A DNA stretch of 64,000 nt from Turbatrix aceti (GCA_963969345.1 OZ017767.1:10422471-10486470), one strand, 5' to 3'; positions 10,315 through 24,062 are shown, counted from the first letter of the stretch. Made by a program: numbers and translations. The notes: generated from the letters alone by a model not told the origin.

Positions 10315-13300
10315 GCAACTCCCGAAGTTTGCACTCCTGGTTACGTATTTTGTTTTCTCCTGTGTCAAGGGACCCGCTGATTTGCCTTAAAAATAATTTT
10401 TATGACATTCTAAGTGCTCTGTTCTTTAAAAAAACAGCTTGTACCCTTGTAAGCAAGGATAAAAATTATGAAAAATATTTAATTTTTTTATCATGAAATC
10501 CAAAAATCAAATTTTTGTTCTAATTGAGCTTCGTTATTTATTGTATTTTTTTGGCTTTTTGGCATTTTTGTATGGTGAAAAATTGTTCTCTTGTTTTTTG
10601 TAATGTGAATGATTAATTGTCTGTTCTTTGCGTGATGATTAAATGCATGGAACTGTCATTAATTGGAGGAGGAGGGGATATGGGCAAAGTAGTTTTTTTG
10701 CGAACGAATGAACAATCTGTTTTCGATCGATTTCGTTCAAGCAGTGCTTTTTTACGCGCATACAAAAATCTCTTCCCACAGCTAGTTCGTTGATATCAAA
10801 ATTTTGTGATTTAATTTTACGCAAAAATTTAGAAAACGGCGTTTCATAAATTTTTTTATAAAAATTGCAACTGAAGTTCACGACTAAATATTGCCTGTAA
10901 GTTGCGGTGATGCGCGCGACCAGCATTTATTTGCCTCGACCGATTGACTCATTCACCGACACGAGCCAAAGCATTCTTCATTTAGGCAGGCAGTCAAAAA
11001 CTCTTTATATTTGCGACCCAAAAACGTCGCTTTAGTGTAGGTGGTAGCATTTCTCTGCCACTCGTGAAAAAATCAACTGAAAACCGATTTTACCACCCGG
11101 ACCAACTTTTCGCAGTTGATTGAAGAGGGGATTTCCATGGGAAATATCCCGAGATTCCCATCCATCACGGGATAATTCCCCACGGAATTTTGAAAATGCG
11201 CGATCCCGCCTAAAAAACCCCCCGTTAATTTACGCAGGAGCGTGTTTTTATCTTTAAAATTAGGGAAATAATTTTATTTTCATTGTTAATTGTATTACGT
11301 ATATTCAAATAAGTTCATTTTTGGATATCTTTTTTACATGAACATGTACTTTTTTAAACGTACCTGGGAATTATCCCATGGGACTCCCATGGGAGTTTCG
11401 CCACCCTGGCTGGGATAATAGCGCAAAGGAGAGATTTTTTGTTTGCGCGTAAAAAATCATTGATTGAACCAGTGTTCCGCTGACTCACATCGTGCATTGC
11501 TTGACTCCGACTCTGAGAGTCAGGAGTCGAATATTTTATAAGAGTAGCAATTTTTAGTGATAAATGTTTCTTTGATCAAATTTGCATGACTGACCACTGG
11601 CCAGTCAGTAGCAGACATAAATGACCAGTTGCTATTCAAAAATAAAAACATGACACTTGATTTAAAATACAACTCAAGTTGTGCAAAATTAAGCACCCAC
11701 CGGCCGTTTGTCATTGGCCACCGGCGGTTGCATATATACTTTTTGTTTTCCGCACCTGTCGCAAGCTTTTCTTCCCCAAAATAAATAAATATATAAAATT
11801 TAAAATCAGTTGTCCGTGCTGCAGCACGAGTTAATGTTTTATTTTATAGACTTTTTTTATGGCAACGAGTGTCTTGAGTATTCCGGTTGAAGAAAAATTC
11901 AAGTCTTTTTTCCCATTTTTTCCAAAGAACAAGCAGAAAATTTAAAAAAAGAGCAAAAAGCAATTTGACAAAAAGCAATCAATCTTCCACTTAGTCGGTG
12001 CGTTGGGTAATCAATCGTATACCCGTCTTCCGGAAATGTCGACGACGCCTCTGTCGACGGCGAACAGCAAGGGAGAGCGCCATTTGCATTCACACTTTCA
12101 TGTCTATCAATCTGTCAGTCAGTCTGTCTGCCGACCGTTTGGGCACCTGCACCTGTAAGTCACACCACAAATAGTATTTTGTTTGTGACGAATCTTACAT
12201 AGATATTTAATGGTGATTTTTTTTTAAAAAGATGATGATTTTTGCATTTCAATTTTTTATCCTTTTTTAGAACAAGCAAATATTTTTTTGTGAACAAATT
12301 AAAAAAAGTTGTTTGAAAATTCGTTAGATTGTTTGCGGGAGAGTTCGTGAAAAAATGTGTGTCAAAACCTTAGGCATCATTTTTTGACCTAAAATATTCC
12401 AAAACATTATTTATGGAGAAATTTTTTTAAAGGAGGTCTCCAATGCAATATTTTTTTACGATATAACTATTTTCAATCGACAAATTCTGATCGCTCGACA
12501 CTAGCATTTTTAGAAACACATTCTCATTCATCTGCTTCAAAAAATATTAAAAATAAATTAGTATTAATAAAAATATAGGGGTAAGCTTAATCGATTCAGC
12601 ATGCAAAGTTGCACTAATTAGGCTAGTAATAAAAATAAAGCGAAACCAAATATGGTCACCAAAAAATAAATTACAGTTTTTGACCGTTCAAAAATGATAG
12701 GTTCACCCCCGGTTACAATGAAATTTGTTAATTTATTGTATGCCAAAATTCTGCAAACCACGTTTTTGTACTAAATATGTTAATTTTAATTAAAACAAAC
12801 CTCAAAAGAACCGTTGGGCGGCTTTCTGAAAAAAAAGGATAACGAATTTTTACTAATTAAACCCCCAACATCAATAATGGCCCCCCGAGCATCGATGATC
12901 GCCGATATTAAGTGTCTGTGAACACAAAGTGCAATTAGAGGATGCCCCCGTAGGTTTTGGATGGTTTTCGGATTAGTTCATTCCATTGGCCATAGCAGAA
13001 AGTTCATTTTTTTGATGTTGAGTATGAAAAAAGTTGGGATTTTATGCAGTTTGAGACCGTTTTTGACCGGGAAAAAATTTTTATGAAGTCCCGGCGTTGA
13101 TAAAACATCAGCAGACATGCATTCCAAACTTTTTGACACAATGCGCAACCTTTGTGGTAGCCATGCTTGCTGTGCCGAAGAGATTATCATTTGTAAAAAA
13201 CGGGAATTAGATGTCAAGTTTCAAAAATCAGATTTTTTGTCTATGCGACTATTAAAATTGTGTTCATTGGTGACAAAAAACTTAAATTGAACTGCTAGAA

Positions 13301-15838
13301 CAGTTTCAAGTATCATTGGATAGAGCGGTGCAAAAAAATCGTCACATTTAAAAAAAATAATTATCTCGGAGAAAAGAATTTTACGTCTATTTTACCCCAA
13401 GCTTGGTCAATCTTTTGATTTAAGCTGCACTACCCCAAATGGTGTCAAAAAGTTTGGAATGCATGTCTGCTGATGTTTTATCAACGCCGGGACTTCAGAA
13501 AATTTTTTTCCCGGTCAAAAACGGTCTCAAACTGCATAAAATTCCAACTTTTTTCATACTCAACATCAAAAAAATAAATTTTGTTTTTCGATTTTTTTTG
13601 TAAGATTTTTTTTTTAAGATTTTTTTCCGCCAGGTGTCTCGACTGCTACACTGAAGTGTTTCAGCGCTTTTCACTTTTCCGGAAGATGGATGAACGATTA
13701 ATTACACAAGTGGCAAATTGAAATTGCTTTCTGCGCTTTATTAAATTTTTTGTTCATAAAAAATTGCCGTGCCAACATTTTTTAATTTGTATTTTAATAT
13801 TTTTTTGAGCTACACCTGGACTCACATCAACAGATGCCGTAAGCGACTGCCCATAATTATGAGCGCTTCATTAAGTCGTAAAGCATTTATTTTTCCTTTG
13901 TTTGATATTTAAAAAAAAAGTTTTTTATTTCAATTCAAACAAACAGCCGGTGACGAGGCGAGGTGGTTTGGCCATTAATTTTCCTCTTTTTTCTGTTATT
14001 CACTGTCTTTTGTTTGGGCAAAGCTGCAGTAACCGTAGTTTACTATATATGTAGGACAGACAGGTGGTAGGTACATCTGTACGTATGTATGTAACTGGAA
14101 ACGGTCTTTCCTTTTTTTCTTTCGACAAACATGGCACATCACTTTTTGGAAAAAGAAGAAAATTCTTTGTCCTCATCGTCATTGTGTGTACGATAGATTG
14201 GGTTTCCTTTTTACAAATTTGTGTTGAGCACGAACACATTTCATGGTGGTAAGGTGTTGTATGTAGTCTACAACACCTATCAACAGTGGGCCTGCTTTCA
14301 TGGCAATGTAAAGTGACTTTAGAATGCAAATCGTATACGAATTGTGTATCCGGTTTTCTTTACAAATTCAGATTACTTTTTCTAAAAGTTATTTTTGATG
14401 TTTCAGAATTTTTTATAATTTTTTTTATTCACAAAAAAAATTTAAAAATTTAAATTTAAAAATAAAAAAATAAATAATGAAAAAAAATTCAAATATCACA
14501 AATTTTGACCTTTTAAAATATGTATATTTTTGAAACAAAAACTTATAATACAAATTTGTGTTCATAAAAAAGTAAGAATTTAGTGACAAAATTTTGTTAG
14601 TGTAAACTCATATTTTTTTATTTTTTTCATGGGAATTTTTTAGTTTTTTTATTAAAACAATTAATTTTTATGAGTTCGTACAGCTTTATTTTCATCTGTT
14701 CAGGTTCTAAAATTCTCTTCCATATTTTTCTGCTTTTTTTTACGTTTTTGACATTTTTTCCTTTCTTCCGGATTTTTTTCGGGAACTAAAATTTTCTATC
14801 GCGTCATGAATGAACTCCGCGACATCGTTAGCTTCCGTTTTTTGTCTCCATATTTATTCATTTGAATATTTCTCGTTAGCCAGCGCTTTCCAAACTTGCA
14901 CGTTTTTTTTTCGGCCACTTTTTTTATCGTCAGTTAACAAGAAAAAAAATACATGCACACTCTGCCCTTCCCATGGATTTGTTTAACGCGTTCGTTTCGT
15001 TTCCCGTTTCTTCGTGTCCTGTCCGGGGATGCGACTGATATGGACATGCCAAGCATACGCTGGTTGGATGGGGTTCACAAATTTATAAAAAAATTTAGAC
15101 AATTTTCGCCGCGACAAAACACTTTTATTCATTTATTTACTCTTTTTTTGGCGTCGTTTTTTTGGTTTTTTATTGGTTGTACACATAATACAAGTTTTTT
15201 TTGTTCAGTCAGACCCGGGTGAATTTTTTTGACGACGGCGACGACGACGAAGACCACCCACATCGCTGGCTGATTTTACAGCAGTTATTATAAATTTTAC
15301 AACTGATGTAGTATTTATTTGTCGACCACAAAGACATTAGCTTCTATCGTCAACTACAAACTTTTTTCACCTGCCTGCCGAAGACGAGGACGAAGACGAT
15401 GATGATGACTGAGACTGGTGCAGTCGACATGTGATTCGTACATACAACATATTTTGTATTCGTCGACCAGTGCTGCTGCCAACCAAGCTCCAGCTCCAGC
15501 TTCAAAAACAACACAAACACCCCTGATTATTATTTATTGATTGCGCAGCGGCTTAGTATACATTTTTACATTCATTTTTGTTGCAACTAACAAACTTTTT
15601 TTTTTCTATCTTTGCTTCCATGAAAACTCTGCTGTAGAAAGGATACTGTATGTTTTTATAAAAAATTATGTCATCGTAAAAAGGAAAAAAAGAAAAAAAA
15701 CTTTTTTTTAGTCTTTGATAAATCCAAAGCCGAAAACGTCACTTGTGTATTGCCTGCAAGCTTGGTATCCAGATTATCAACAATTCAATCAAATTGAACT
15801 TTTTTATTGCCAACAAATTGACCAAAAAATAATCAAAG
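10315..15838. other. 5.5 kb intergenic region upstream of the SK channel
   Basis: No protein-coding exon that I can support. It begins with the synthetase 3' UTR. Near 11,115-11,400 lies a cluster of palindromic TCCCATGGGA-type motifs, probably a small decayed repeat. A foldback relic occupies about 12,840-13,580. The part from 14,900 to 15,838 is low-complexity and CGA-repeat-containing (15,235-15,260) and probably holds the SK channel promoter. Confidence 0.5.
12840..13580. repeat. Degenerate foldback repeat related to the 39.8 kb element
   Basis: Inverted arms of about 134 bp lie at 13,006-13,139 and 13,442-13,575, with near-identical sequence including TCCCGGCGTTGATAAAACAT. The left flank (ACCCCCAACATCAATAATG) and the spacer (GAATTAGATGTCAAGTT; ATAGAGCG) resemble parts of the foldback element at 39,831-41,404, so I read it as an older relative. 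Confidence 0.65.
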
Positions 15839-18800
15839 ATGTCGGCTGCAGTTCGAATGAGTGCATTTTCCCTCGGTGATAAGGGCAAATACTGTCTTTA
15901 TTCTTCGACGCGTAAGTTTTTTTTATTTCACATCAAAATATTTTTTTTTGTTAGTTGAATTTTGGATGAATTTTTTATTTTTAAAATCACAGTTTTTATT
16001 ATTTGAAAAAAAGTTCAAGGATGAGCGAACAGTCTTTTTGTTTTGTTTGCAAACAACAACATACATTTTTGACTGTGTTTATGAACGAACACGAACGAAC
16101 AGCGAACAGACACTTTTTATCATTTGTTTAAAATTTCTTAAAAAAAAATTAGCTTTTGAAAAAATTTAATAAAAACTGTAACATTCGTTTGAACAAAGAA
16201 CTAAAAAACTAATTTTTATCTTTATAATTTTAAATATAAAAGTAATTTTAATAAATACAAATAGAAAAAATGTTTTGTTCAAAATAGTATTTTTTTATGA
16301 TTCCAATATTTTTTACAAACGTTTTTTTTAAATATTTTTTATGAAGATATTTTTGAAATTTTTTCTCTGATAAGGAAATCTGTTGTTTTTCTCGGATAAG
16401 GAAATCTGTTAAAAAACATCGGATATCCGAGGCATTTGTAAACGTCAACTCCCGAGAATCCTCATTTACACTACAAATTGACTACTCAAAAATCTCAAAG
16501 AGTCGCATATCAAAGATTTTCACTTTCAAAGTGACAAAAAATGTTAATCGATAGAGAAACTTTTTTTTGTGAGCGATAAAAACGGATTTCAAGTCATAAA
16601 TCATCCAATGAACCGAAAAAAACATTCGTCGTTTGCTTTTCGTTTTCTTTAACTAAGCACCCGTGTAGAAACGCTTATGCATGTCAGTTACTGCCGAGCT
16701 TTAGTTAAATAATATTTATTTCTTTTTTTCTGCCACAAAAATTATAATCCAGGATTATACGTGTACGGAATGTGATGTCATGTGAACATGACTTTTGCCT
16801 GGTTTGGTCATTAATTTTTAGCATTTGAGACAATCCAATTTTTTTAAATGGAATTTTCCTCGTATTATGCGCAATACATATTTAGGTAATATAACATTTT
16901 ATTAAATATTTTATTAAATAAAAAATCTATTTTTGTAATGTTGGCTACATATTTAAAATTTTTATTACGCATTGCACAAAATTTGTTTGTCATTATTAGT
17001 TTACCGCTGTGGCGTCTGGCGGGATAATTTTTTTATCACGTGAGAAATTTGCACAGTTGTCTGGTTGAAAATCTTATGTTGACGCCAGGTTTTGAATTTT
17101 TTTTTGAAAAAAATAATTTTTTTGCAATACGTTCTGTGTTTTCAAATTTTCAAAAAAATAAAAAAAATTTTCGAGGCCAAGTACAAATCTCTAATGGTCT
17201 CAATTTGTTTGAAATTTTTTCAAACTATTTCATAAAATCGTGTCAAAAAAAGTCAAAAAAAATATTTTTTTACATTTTTGTAAAATAATTCAAAAGAAAT
17301 TATTTTGAAACGTCCGGGGTCTAAAACTAATCTCAATATTTATAGTTCTAAAAGCCTGGGCCGGTTCTAAAAAGTTCAAAATTTTCGGATAATTTTTTTG
17401 CGCACAGTAAAAATTTCGGAAATTTTTTTTTATATAAACTTATACCTTACTTGATTTTTTTGGACGGAAAAAAAGGCTTATGTTAGTACTTGGTATATTC
17501 ATTTTTTGCCAACCCCCTGTAAATATCAAAAAATAAGTATAAAAACAGGTGTTTTATGTTAGACCTTTTCTGAGTAAGAAAATAACATGAAATACAAAGT
17601 GGAAAACCTGACTACAAATTGGGCTATAAGACACTACAAAAAGGCCATAGATACAGGTAAAGTAGACTCGAGTTATGGCTTTTCACCTGTTTCTGTCCTT
17701 TAGTGCCGTGACCGTGGCCGTGTAGCAAAAAGCATGTTTGAGTGTGTGAAACTTTGGTTGAAGGCATGAATTGTATAACTTGGTCTATTAGTATAATATT
17801 TTCTTATGGCTTTTATAAATAGAGAATATTTTACGGTCATTTGTTATCGTGGAAACAAAAAAACTCGGTTTTTGGTTGTTTGACGAATACTAGCACTGAA
17901 TTTTTCACTCCTCCCAAAAATTATTGAGCATTAAAAATTTTTGGAAGAGAAAAAGAGAGATAATGTTTTTCGTTTTCGTTTTTCCCACTGGCACTTTTAG
18001 TATTTCTCTTTTGCTCGCTCATGACAAGTAAAAACGTTCTCAATTAGGTTTCCAGAGATTTGAAGCAGAGATTAGCTCGGCAGTCGTTTGCCAACTGGGA
18101 AATGGGGAAGATTTGTGTTTTCCCGGTTTTTCTGCGGCATCAGCGAACCAAAAAAATGTTATTTAATTTTATTATGATTTTTAACAAAATTTATTATAAA
18201 ATATACCGGAAATTAAAATCACGTCCCTCGTCTCAAATATGTATCATATTCTAATCTTTCTAGAAACCATTTCTAAACTTTTTTTCTGCCGTTTTCCAAA
18301 GCCGAGACTGACTTGTTGCGCGTGGGAATGTTTGCCTAATGGCATGTTGTTCCCAGAAGACTGTTTTTTTTCCTTCTCCTGCGCCTTCTTTATCGACAGA
18401 CGCGCAGCATTCATCAGGGCTACTAGATACTAGCTTGACATACTGACTAACTGACTGAGTCCTTTTTTTGTCGTCGTCGTTGTTCATCTGCCACGATTTT
18501 TTGTCCTTCTTTCTTTCTGTGCTTTTTTTGGTCATGAAATTTATTTACTTTTACATACCAGTCAGTGGCCCAGGCCAGGCCTGTGGCGTTAATAAGCAAG
18601 CAACCAGCGTGGTTGGTGGTCGTCGTCGATTTCTGGGGGTGGTCGTACAAAAAAATGTTTGTATAATTTTTTTATTATGTAACATTTTTTTTTGGAATTT
18701 TTAATTTTTCTGACATCTTTTACACGAATATTTGCACTTTTAGCAAAAAATTATTGTTTATGAAAAAAAAATACTGTAAATTTTTTTTGAGAAAAAAAAA

Positions 18801-21184
18801 TGCATTTCGTGTGCCGAAACACTTTACACAGACCTAAACTTGTTTTTGGTGATGTATTTAATTTATAAATTAGTAATAAAAATCCCGGCGCTTTTTTGAC
18901 AGAATAAAAAACCACTTGAAAAGCCCTCAAAAATGTTAGTATTACCAAATTTTGTTCTCAAAGCTGTCGTCGTGCGGCTTCTTCTTGTGATGAGGGAATG
19001 AAATCGTATCGTGTCATCACGCAAGGTAGCTTTATTTTTTGTCACTACGCAATTTTAGAATTGGTTTTAAAATTTTTACTTTCCACTTTAAAATTTTTTT
19101 GGTGCTAACAATTTTCAAGTTAATGTGACTCGTAAATATTTAGATATCTTTTTTAAATGAAAAATATACTAATAATTTTCTCGTTCACGAATCCATCGCC
19201 TAACCACCACACATTGCACTTCTTTGTTCGATCGCAAAACGATTTTTTGATTGCAACAAGATGTTCTGTCGAGACAGGACCGGGCAAAAGGATGTTTTGT
19301 TTCACTCAACGAAAACAATCAAAAATTGATTTGTCATGTGTTTTTGCAATTTTGTTCAAACCATCAAAATCTTATTTTTTCTAAAAAAATATTTTTTTCA
19401 GCTCTCAGACCGTACCCTGAACACGCCGAAGACCGAGACTTGGAAACCTCGCGTCAACCAAAATCAGGCAAAGGATACGGTATCTCCCTTACCGACGAGG
19501 TAACCGCAAAGCAGAGATTTACGATGAGGAGGAAGCTTTTTCGTCGAAAGTGTTGGGTTCGTTCGAATTTTTTTTTGCTGATCCAAAAATGTTTTTTTTT
19601 ATTTTTTTTTAGATTTGCGACTGGTCAGTGTACTTCGCAGTCAGCGGATTGGTACTCGCAGTCTGTGACGCTGAAATGCATACGCTATTTGGGGGCTCAG
19701 AACTTGAAGGACATGTTCAGAAATTTTCGACTGTAATCAAACTCGTAAATATTGTACTGACAATTTGTCTGGATGTCCTGATTTTGTTGTACCATTACAT
19801 TGATCTACAAATTATGTCGGTGGACACCGGACAGAGCATACTCCACATGGGATTCCAAAAAATGAAGAGATTCAAGATAGCTATCGAACTCATTGTCTGC
19901 TCAATCTGTCCCCTGCCCATCGACGCGAGTGTTCGCTGGAATGTTCTCAGCTCACCTGTCTCGGATCCTCGAACAGCCGAAATTCCACTCCACATCGTCC
20001 TCACCCTGCCCATGTTTCTGAGGCTATATCTTATGAGTCGGTATACGGTTATTCATTCTTTTACTGTCAGGGTGAGGACAAAAAAACTTTTATGAAATTT
20101 GAAATTATTTTTTTAATTTTCAGGACGCAGCAACACGCGCAATCGCCGCCCTCAATCAGATATCCGTAGATTTCCCCTACGTCCTCAAGACGCTGATCTG
20201 TGATCAACCAATGAAGGTGGTCTGCATCGCAGGAGTCACATTTCTGACAACGATTAGCTGGATGCTGACCCAGTGTGAGCGATACGCCTCGGGCAACGCT
20301 TTGACTAATGCTCATTACTTTTTTGACTATGCTTGGTTTGAAGCTGTGGTAAGTGTGTTTATTTTATCTAAGGACATGCCAAATATTTTGAATACAAAAA
20401 TGTGGCATTTTAACGAATTTTTAAAAAAATGATGCTCTCAAAGCGAAAATTTTAGTTGAAAAACGTGCACGCACTTGCGCACGCATTTGATCAAATTTTG
20501 AAAACAATGTTGTCTCGACACGAAAATCTTAAAAATAATTTTTTTTGCTGTTTTTAATATTTTTTTTGTGTTTTCAGACGTTTTTCGCAATTGGCTACGG
20601 CGACATACCTGTGGATACACTCTGCGGACGATCATTGGCTATTTTTACAGGTGTTGTGGTGAGTTTTTATTTCAATTGTTTTTTACCCTAAAAAATGCTA
20701 TAACTTTCAGGGCAACATCACATCCTCACTGGTCACCGTACTGTTATCACGCCAAATGCTGTTAACCCTCTCCGAGCGCCGTGTAAACCAGGTGATCGCC
20801 GAAAGCCAGTTGTCGAACGTGAACCGCAACGCAGCCGCCCGAGTCCTTCAGTGGGCCTGGAGGACGTCATGCTGGAGACGGAAGGTCATGAATGAAATCG
20901 AAGAAAAGCATCAGCGTAAGACGACCATGTTTCACATGAGAACGTCGCAGCGAAGACTGCTGCAAGCGATTCTCAACTTTCGGCGATGCAGGTGGAAGTT
21001 ACGACTTCGAATGGAGGAGGAAGATGACGTCATCGCAGTCCAACGGGCTTTTCACGAAACAGAAAATCACCTTCGAGGCATCAGGCAGAGACAGACGACG
21101 CTGAGGCTTCAGTTGACAACTCTCGCGACGACTGTTGACATTCTCAGCCAGGCAATTGACAAAAAGTGCGGAAAAAGTTGTTGA
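15839..21184 (+). CDS. Small-conductance Ca2+-activated K+ channel (SK/KCNL), 488 aa
   Basis: Exons 15839-15911, 19402-19556, 19613-20071, 20124-20348, 20578-20658 and 20711-21184, all frame-consistent. The membrane part shows six segments: S1 near ICDWSVYFAVSGLVLAVC, then VNIVLTICLDVLILLYHY, IVCSICPLPID, and LPMFLRLYLMSRY in S4. The pore carries FFAIGYGDIPVDTLCG, an intact GYGD selectivity filter. The C-terminal RVLQWAWRTSCWRRK to RRLLQAILNFRRCRW region is the calmodulin-binding domain, followed by a coiled coil. SK channels hyperpolarise neurons and muscle when Ca2+-calmodulin binds. Exon 1 is separated by a 3.5 kb intron and is less certain; the exon 2 donor (TGG|GTTCGT) is weak. Four kcnl paralogues are usual in nematodes, so I give no symbol. 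Confidence 0.85.
15912..19401 (+). other. Long first intron of the SK channel gene
   Basis: AT-rich with no supported exon. It may hold an alternative first exon or enhancers. The few long frames in it are poly-T/poly-A artefacts. Confidence 0.45.
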
Positions 21185-21399
21185 TTCGGGTTTTTTTGTT
21201 TTTGATAATTTTTTTGATGCTCAAGTTGTAATTAACGTGTATCACGAATTAAAAACGTGTTCTACTACTTTTGAGGTTGAAATATTTACAAAATGTTTTA
21301 ACTTTAAAGTTTTATTTTTCACGACAAAAAAAATATTACAGAGACACAAACATACTCGAAAAAACGGTAATGAAAAATGTTGGACGATAAAAAACGAGA

Positions 21400-21987
21400 T
21401 TAAAATTGCTGAAATCCGCCTTGTCCCGGAAAACCGCCTTGACCACCTTGGCCACCTCCTTCACGGTTGTGGTGGTGATGATGACGACATTCTCCTTCAC
21501 CACCTTGACCTTGGAATCCGCCCTGGGGACCACCTTGAAAGCCGCCCTGGGGACCACCTTGGAATCCGCCCTGGGGACCACCCTGGAATCCGCCTTGAGG
21601 ACCACCCTGGAATCCACCAGGTCCTTGGAAACCTCCTTGCGGACCACCTTGGAAGTTCCCTGGGGGACCACCTTGGAAGTTACCGGGGGGACCACCCTGG
21701 AAGTTTCCCGGAGGGCCACCTTGGAAATTTCCAGGTGGACCACCCTGGAATCCTCCTTGTTGGCCACCCTGGAATCCGCCCTGTGGACCACCCTGGTAGC
21801 CACCTTGCTGGTAGCCTTCTTGTTGTCCTTGACGACCTCCATGATGAAAAACGCCTTCGATTTTTCGTTCAACGGTATCGATTGGATGACGGATTCTGAA
21901 AAAAAAACCAAATTTTACCCAATATAAAATATTTAGAAAATCGTAAACAACTCACTCTTCAAAAAGTCCTGGCTTTTGATTATTCAT
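21400..21987 (-). CDS. Gly/Gln-rich repeat protein (GGPxGxFQ), 175 aa
   Basis: Exons 21987-21956 and 21895-21400, joined in phase 2 (GAAGA|GTGAGT to TTTTCAG|AATCC). The N-terminus MNNQKPGLFEEIRHPIDTVE has no signal peptide. The body is an 8-residue tandem repeat: four copies of GGPPGNFQ and five of GGPQGGFQ plus variants. It ends with a CRHHHHHN patch and GGFPGQGGFQQF. I do not recognise a family. Such low-complexity glycine/glutamine proteins may be structural or phase-separating, but that is inference from composition. Other frames of this region stay open only because of the repeat. A TATA box lies about 97 bp upstream of the start. Confidence 0.7.
21410..21850. repeat. 24-bp coding tandem repeat
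   Basis: The DNA behind the GGPxGxFQ units: repeated CCACCTTGGAA / CCACCCTGGAA blocks every 24 bp. Copies within a sub-array are nearly identical, so copy number is likely to vary. Confidence 0.8.
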
Positions 21988-22083
21988 CGTTTCTTTCTTC
22001 AACTCACTTCAATCACGAAAGAAAAAATAAAGTCCACAACAGAAAGCAAGGAAGAATGAAGGTAACCAACGGAAAACTCGTAC

Positions 22084-22091
22084 TATTTATA
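22084..22091 (-). promoter_or_regulatory. TATA box of the GGPxGxFQ-repeat gene
   Basis: TATAAATA on the minus strand, about 97 bp upstream of the ATG at 21987. Confidence 0.5.
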
Positions 22092-23062
22092 CTGCTGCCT
22101 GGTAACCCCGCACAAAAAACTGTTTCTGAACTTTGTAGGGAGGGGACTGTTGTTGACATTATTGTGAAATCTTTTTCGTCTTTGTTTTTTTTCACTTCGT
22201 GAAACATGCTGCAGTAAGCCGGGCTCGTCTGTCAAAAGGTGAGTGGTTCCTATAGCAAAGTACACATCAGTTAGAAAAAAAGAGATAACCGCCACCGGTG
22301 ACAATGACGAGCAGGTAGCTTGTTGTTTTGAAATCTGGAAGCTCTTGCTTGCCGGCTGAAACTACAATTGGAACAACTACACTGTCTGGCGGGCTGTTTG
22401 TTTCAGTTAGCTAGAATCATCTGTACAGAAACTGACGTACAAAATAATTTTCGAAAAAAAAAATATAAAAAAAACGAAAACAAGAAACCGTCAATAATTT
22501 TTTACAAACTGAAAAACAAATGTCGAAATTTTGTATCATAAACTTAGATTTTTTTAATTAAAAAATTTTAAATTTTAATACATTTAAAAAAATTTATTTA
22601 AAAAAAAATTTAAAAAAATTTGAAATTCAAGATTCAAAAATTAATGAAATAAAATTCCGACATTCGTTTTTTGATAAATGTTTGCAATGTGAATTGATTT
22701 GTGTTTATCGATAAACTTTTGAATAAAAACACCAATTTCTCCTACATCGGGCCAAAATTTAGACGACTTTGAAAATTTTGTTTTTTTTTAAATCTTTGGT
22801 AACATTATAACAATTTTTCACACTTTTTGAATGGATGCAGGTGTGAGAAAATGTTTTCCGCGCGCATAATCTTTTCTCTCTCCGAGTGCAAAATCGCACG
22901 CTTGCTTACAAAAGACAAACCACAGGTTTGCGGAAGGAGCGACAATGTCGTCAAACAGGACAAAAACACAAAAACAATGTAAAAAGGAAAACAATCAACT
23001 TTGCAGCATGGAACTTGAAAACTGGGTCGATAGCCGACAACCAAACACGTATGAATTATAAT
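22092..23062. other. Intergenic region between repeat protein and collagen
   Basis: AT-rich (22,440-22,800 is nearly pure A/T). I see no gene. It must carry the divergent promoters. Confidence 0.45.
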
Positions 23063-23068
23063 TATAAA
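23063..23068 (+). promoter_or_regulatory. TATA box of collagen gene
   Basis: TATAAA 31 bp before the collagen ATG, which would leave a very short leader. Confidence 0.4.
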
Positions 23069-23098
23069 CTCCAAGTCTGTCATTTCTTCAATTAAATC

Positions 23099-23995
23099 AT
23101 GCCAACCTGCTGTGAGGATTGTCAAAAACAGAATTTACGCCAGACTGTTTTCTTGACCACTTCCTTGACCATTGGATCGTTCATCTCAACTGTTACTCTT
23201 CTTCCAATTTTCTATCACTACATTCTGACAAGTCAGAGTCAAATTCAGGACAAAATCCACCTTTGCCAGGTTTGATAAATTTTTTTTAATTAAAAAAAAA
23301 TATTTTTTTAGACACAAATTTTTGATTTTTGGCAGGCCGCGGGAAAAGTTGACGGCAACAGCCTCAGATTCAAGCGCCAAGGCTTCTACCGATCCATAAC
23401 ACCTGTGCAAATCCCGACTTATATTCAGCAACCGAGTTCAGTGCCTACCCATCGATATCAGTGCGCAGTCGGTCCCCCTGGTTTACCTGGGCCACCTGGA
23501 CGTGACGGTTTACCTGGCAATCCGGGAGCCCAGGGTTTACCCGGCAAAGATGCTGATTTCAACTTGTATCCCGATACTTTGAAACCCAGGTGTCAAATCT
23601 GCCCTAGAGGTCCACCTGGGGATCCGGGATTACCTGGCCTTAGGGGTCCACCTGGAATTCCAGGCCCTCCAGGTGATCCTGGAAAGAATGGGATACCAGG
23701 TGCTGATGGGCCACCGGGCGTTCAGGGGATAGATGGATCACCAGGTAAAATGGGCTCACCTGGTTTACCTGGTCGGGCAGGCAGGATTCTTCCTAACCTG
23801 CTTGCAGGACCACCTGGTAATCCTGGGCCCCCGGGAGAAAAGGGCCCGCCTGGGGCTTTGAGTTCAGATAGGCCTCCTGGACACTATGGGTTACCCCGGG
23901 AAATTTCCTTAAGTGGCCCCCCAGGACCACCTGGTCTTCCAGGCAGGTGTGATTGCCCTACTCCGAGGACCGAACCTGGATATTTTCTTTTTTAA
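23099..23995 (+). CDS. Cuticle collagen, 276 aa
   Basis: Exons 23099-23269 and 23336-23995, phase 0. The N-terminus has a membrane segment ([20 protein letters not shown]). A dibasic processing site FKRQ follows near residue 70, as in nematode cuticle collagens. Gly-X-Y blocks are interrupted by cysteine-bearing non-helical segments ([28 protein letters not shown]), the three-cluster layout of the family. Such proteins are secreted by the hypodermis, trimerise, and cross-link in the cuticle. It converges on a second collagen whose stop is only 68 bp away. An AATAAA signal is at 24047. Which of the many nematode col genes it matches cannot be told. Confidence 0.9.
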
Positions 23996-24014
23996 ATTTG
24001 ACAGTATTCGTTTA

Positions 24015-24062
24015 CAGTATTTATTTATTGTCTTGAACGGATTTTGAATAAACAAACATTTT
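24015..24062. promoter_or_regulatory. Overlapping polyadenylation signals of two convergent collagens
   Basis: AATAAA for the plus-strand collagen is at 24047-24052. AATAAA for the minus-strand collagen appears twice (24029-24024 and 24025-24020). Each signal lies upstream of the other gene's end, so the two mRNAs should share some tens of complementary bases. Confidence 0.6.

Noticed and set aside
21336..21911. 191-aa Lys/Val/Ser/Arg-rich minus-strand frame and plus-strand Thr/Leu-rich frames over the GGPxGxFQ gene
   Set aside because: They are other frames of the same 24-bp repeat, which lacks stops in all frames. Only the GGPxGxFQ frame joins a spliced ATG exon.
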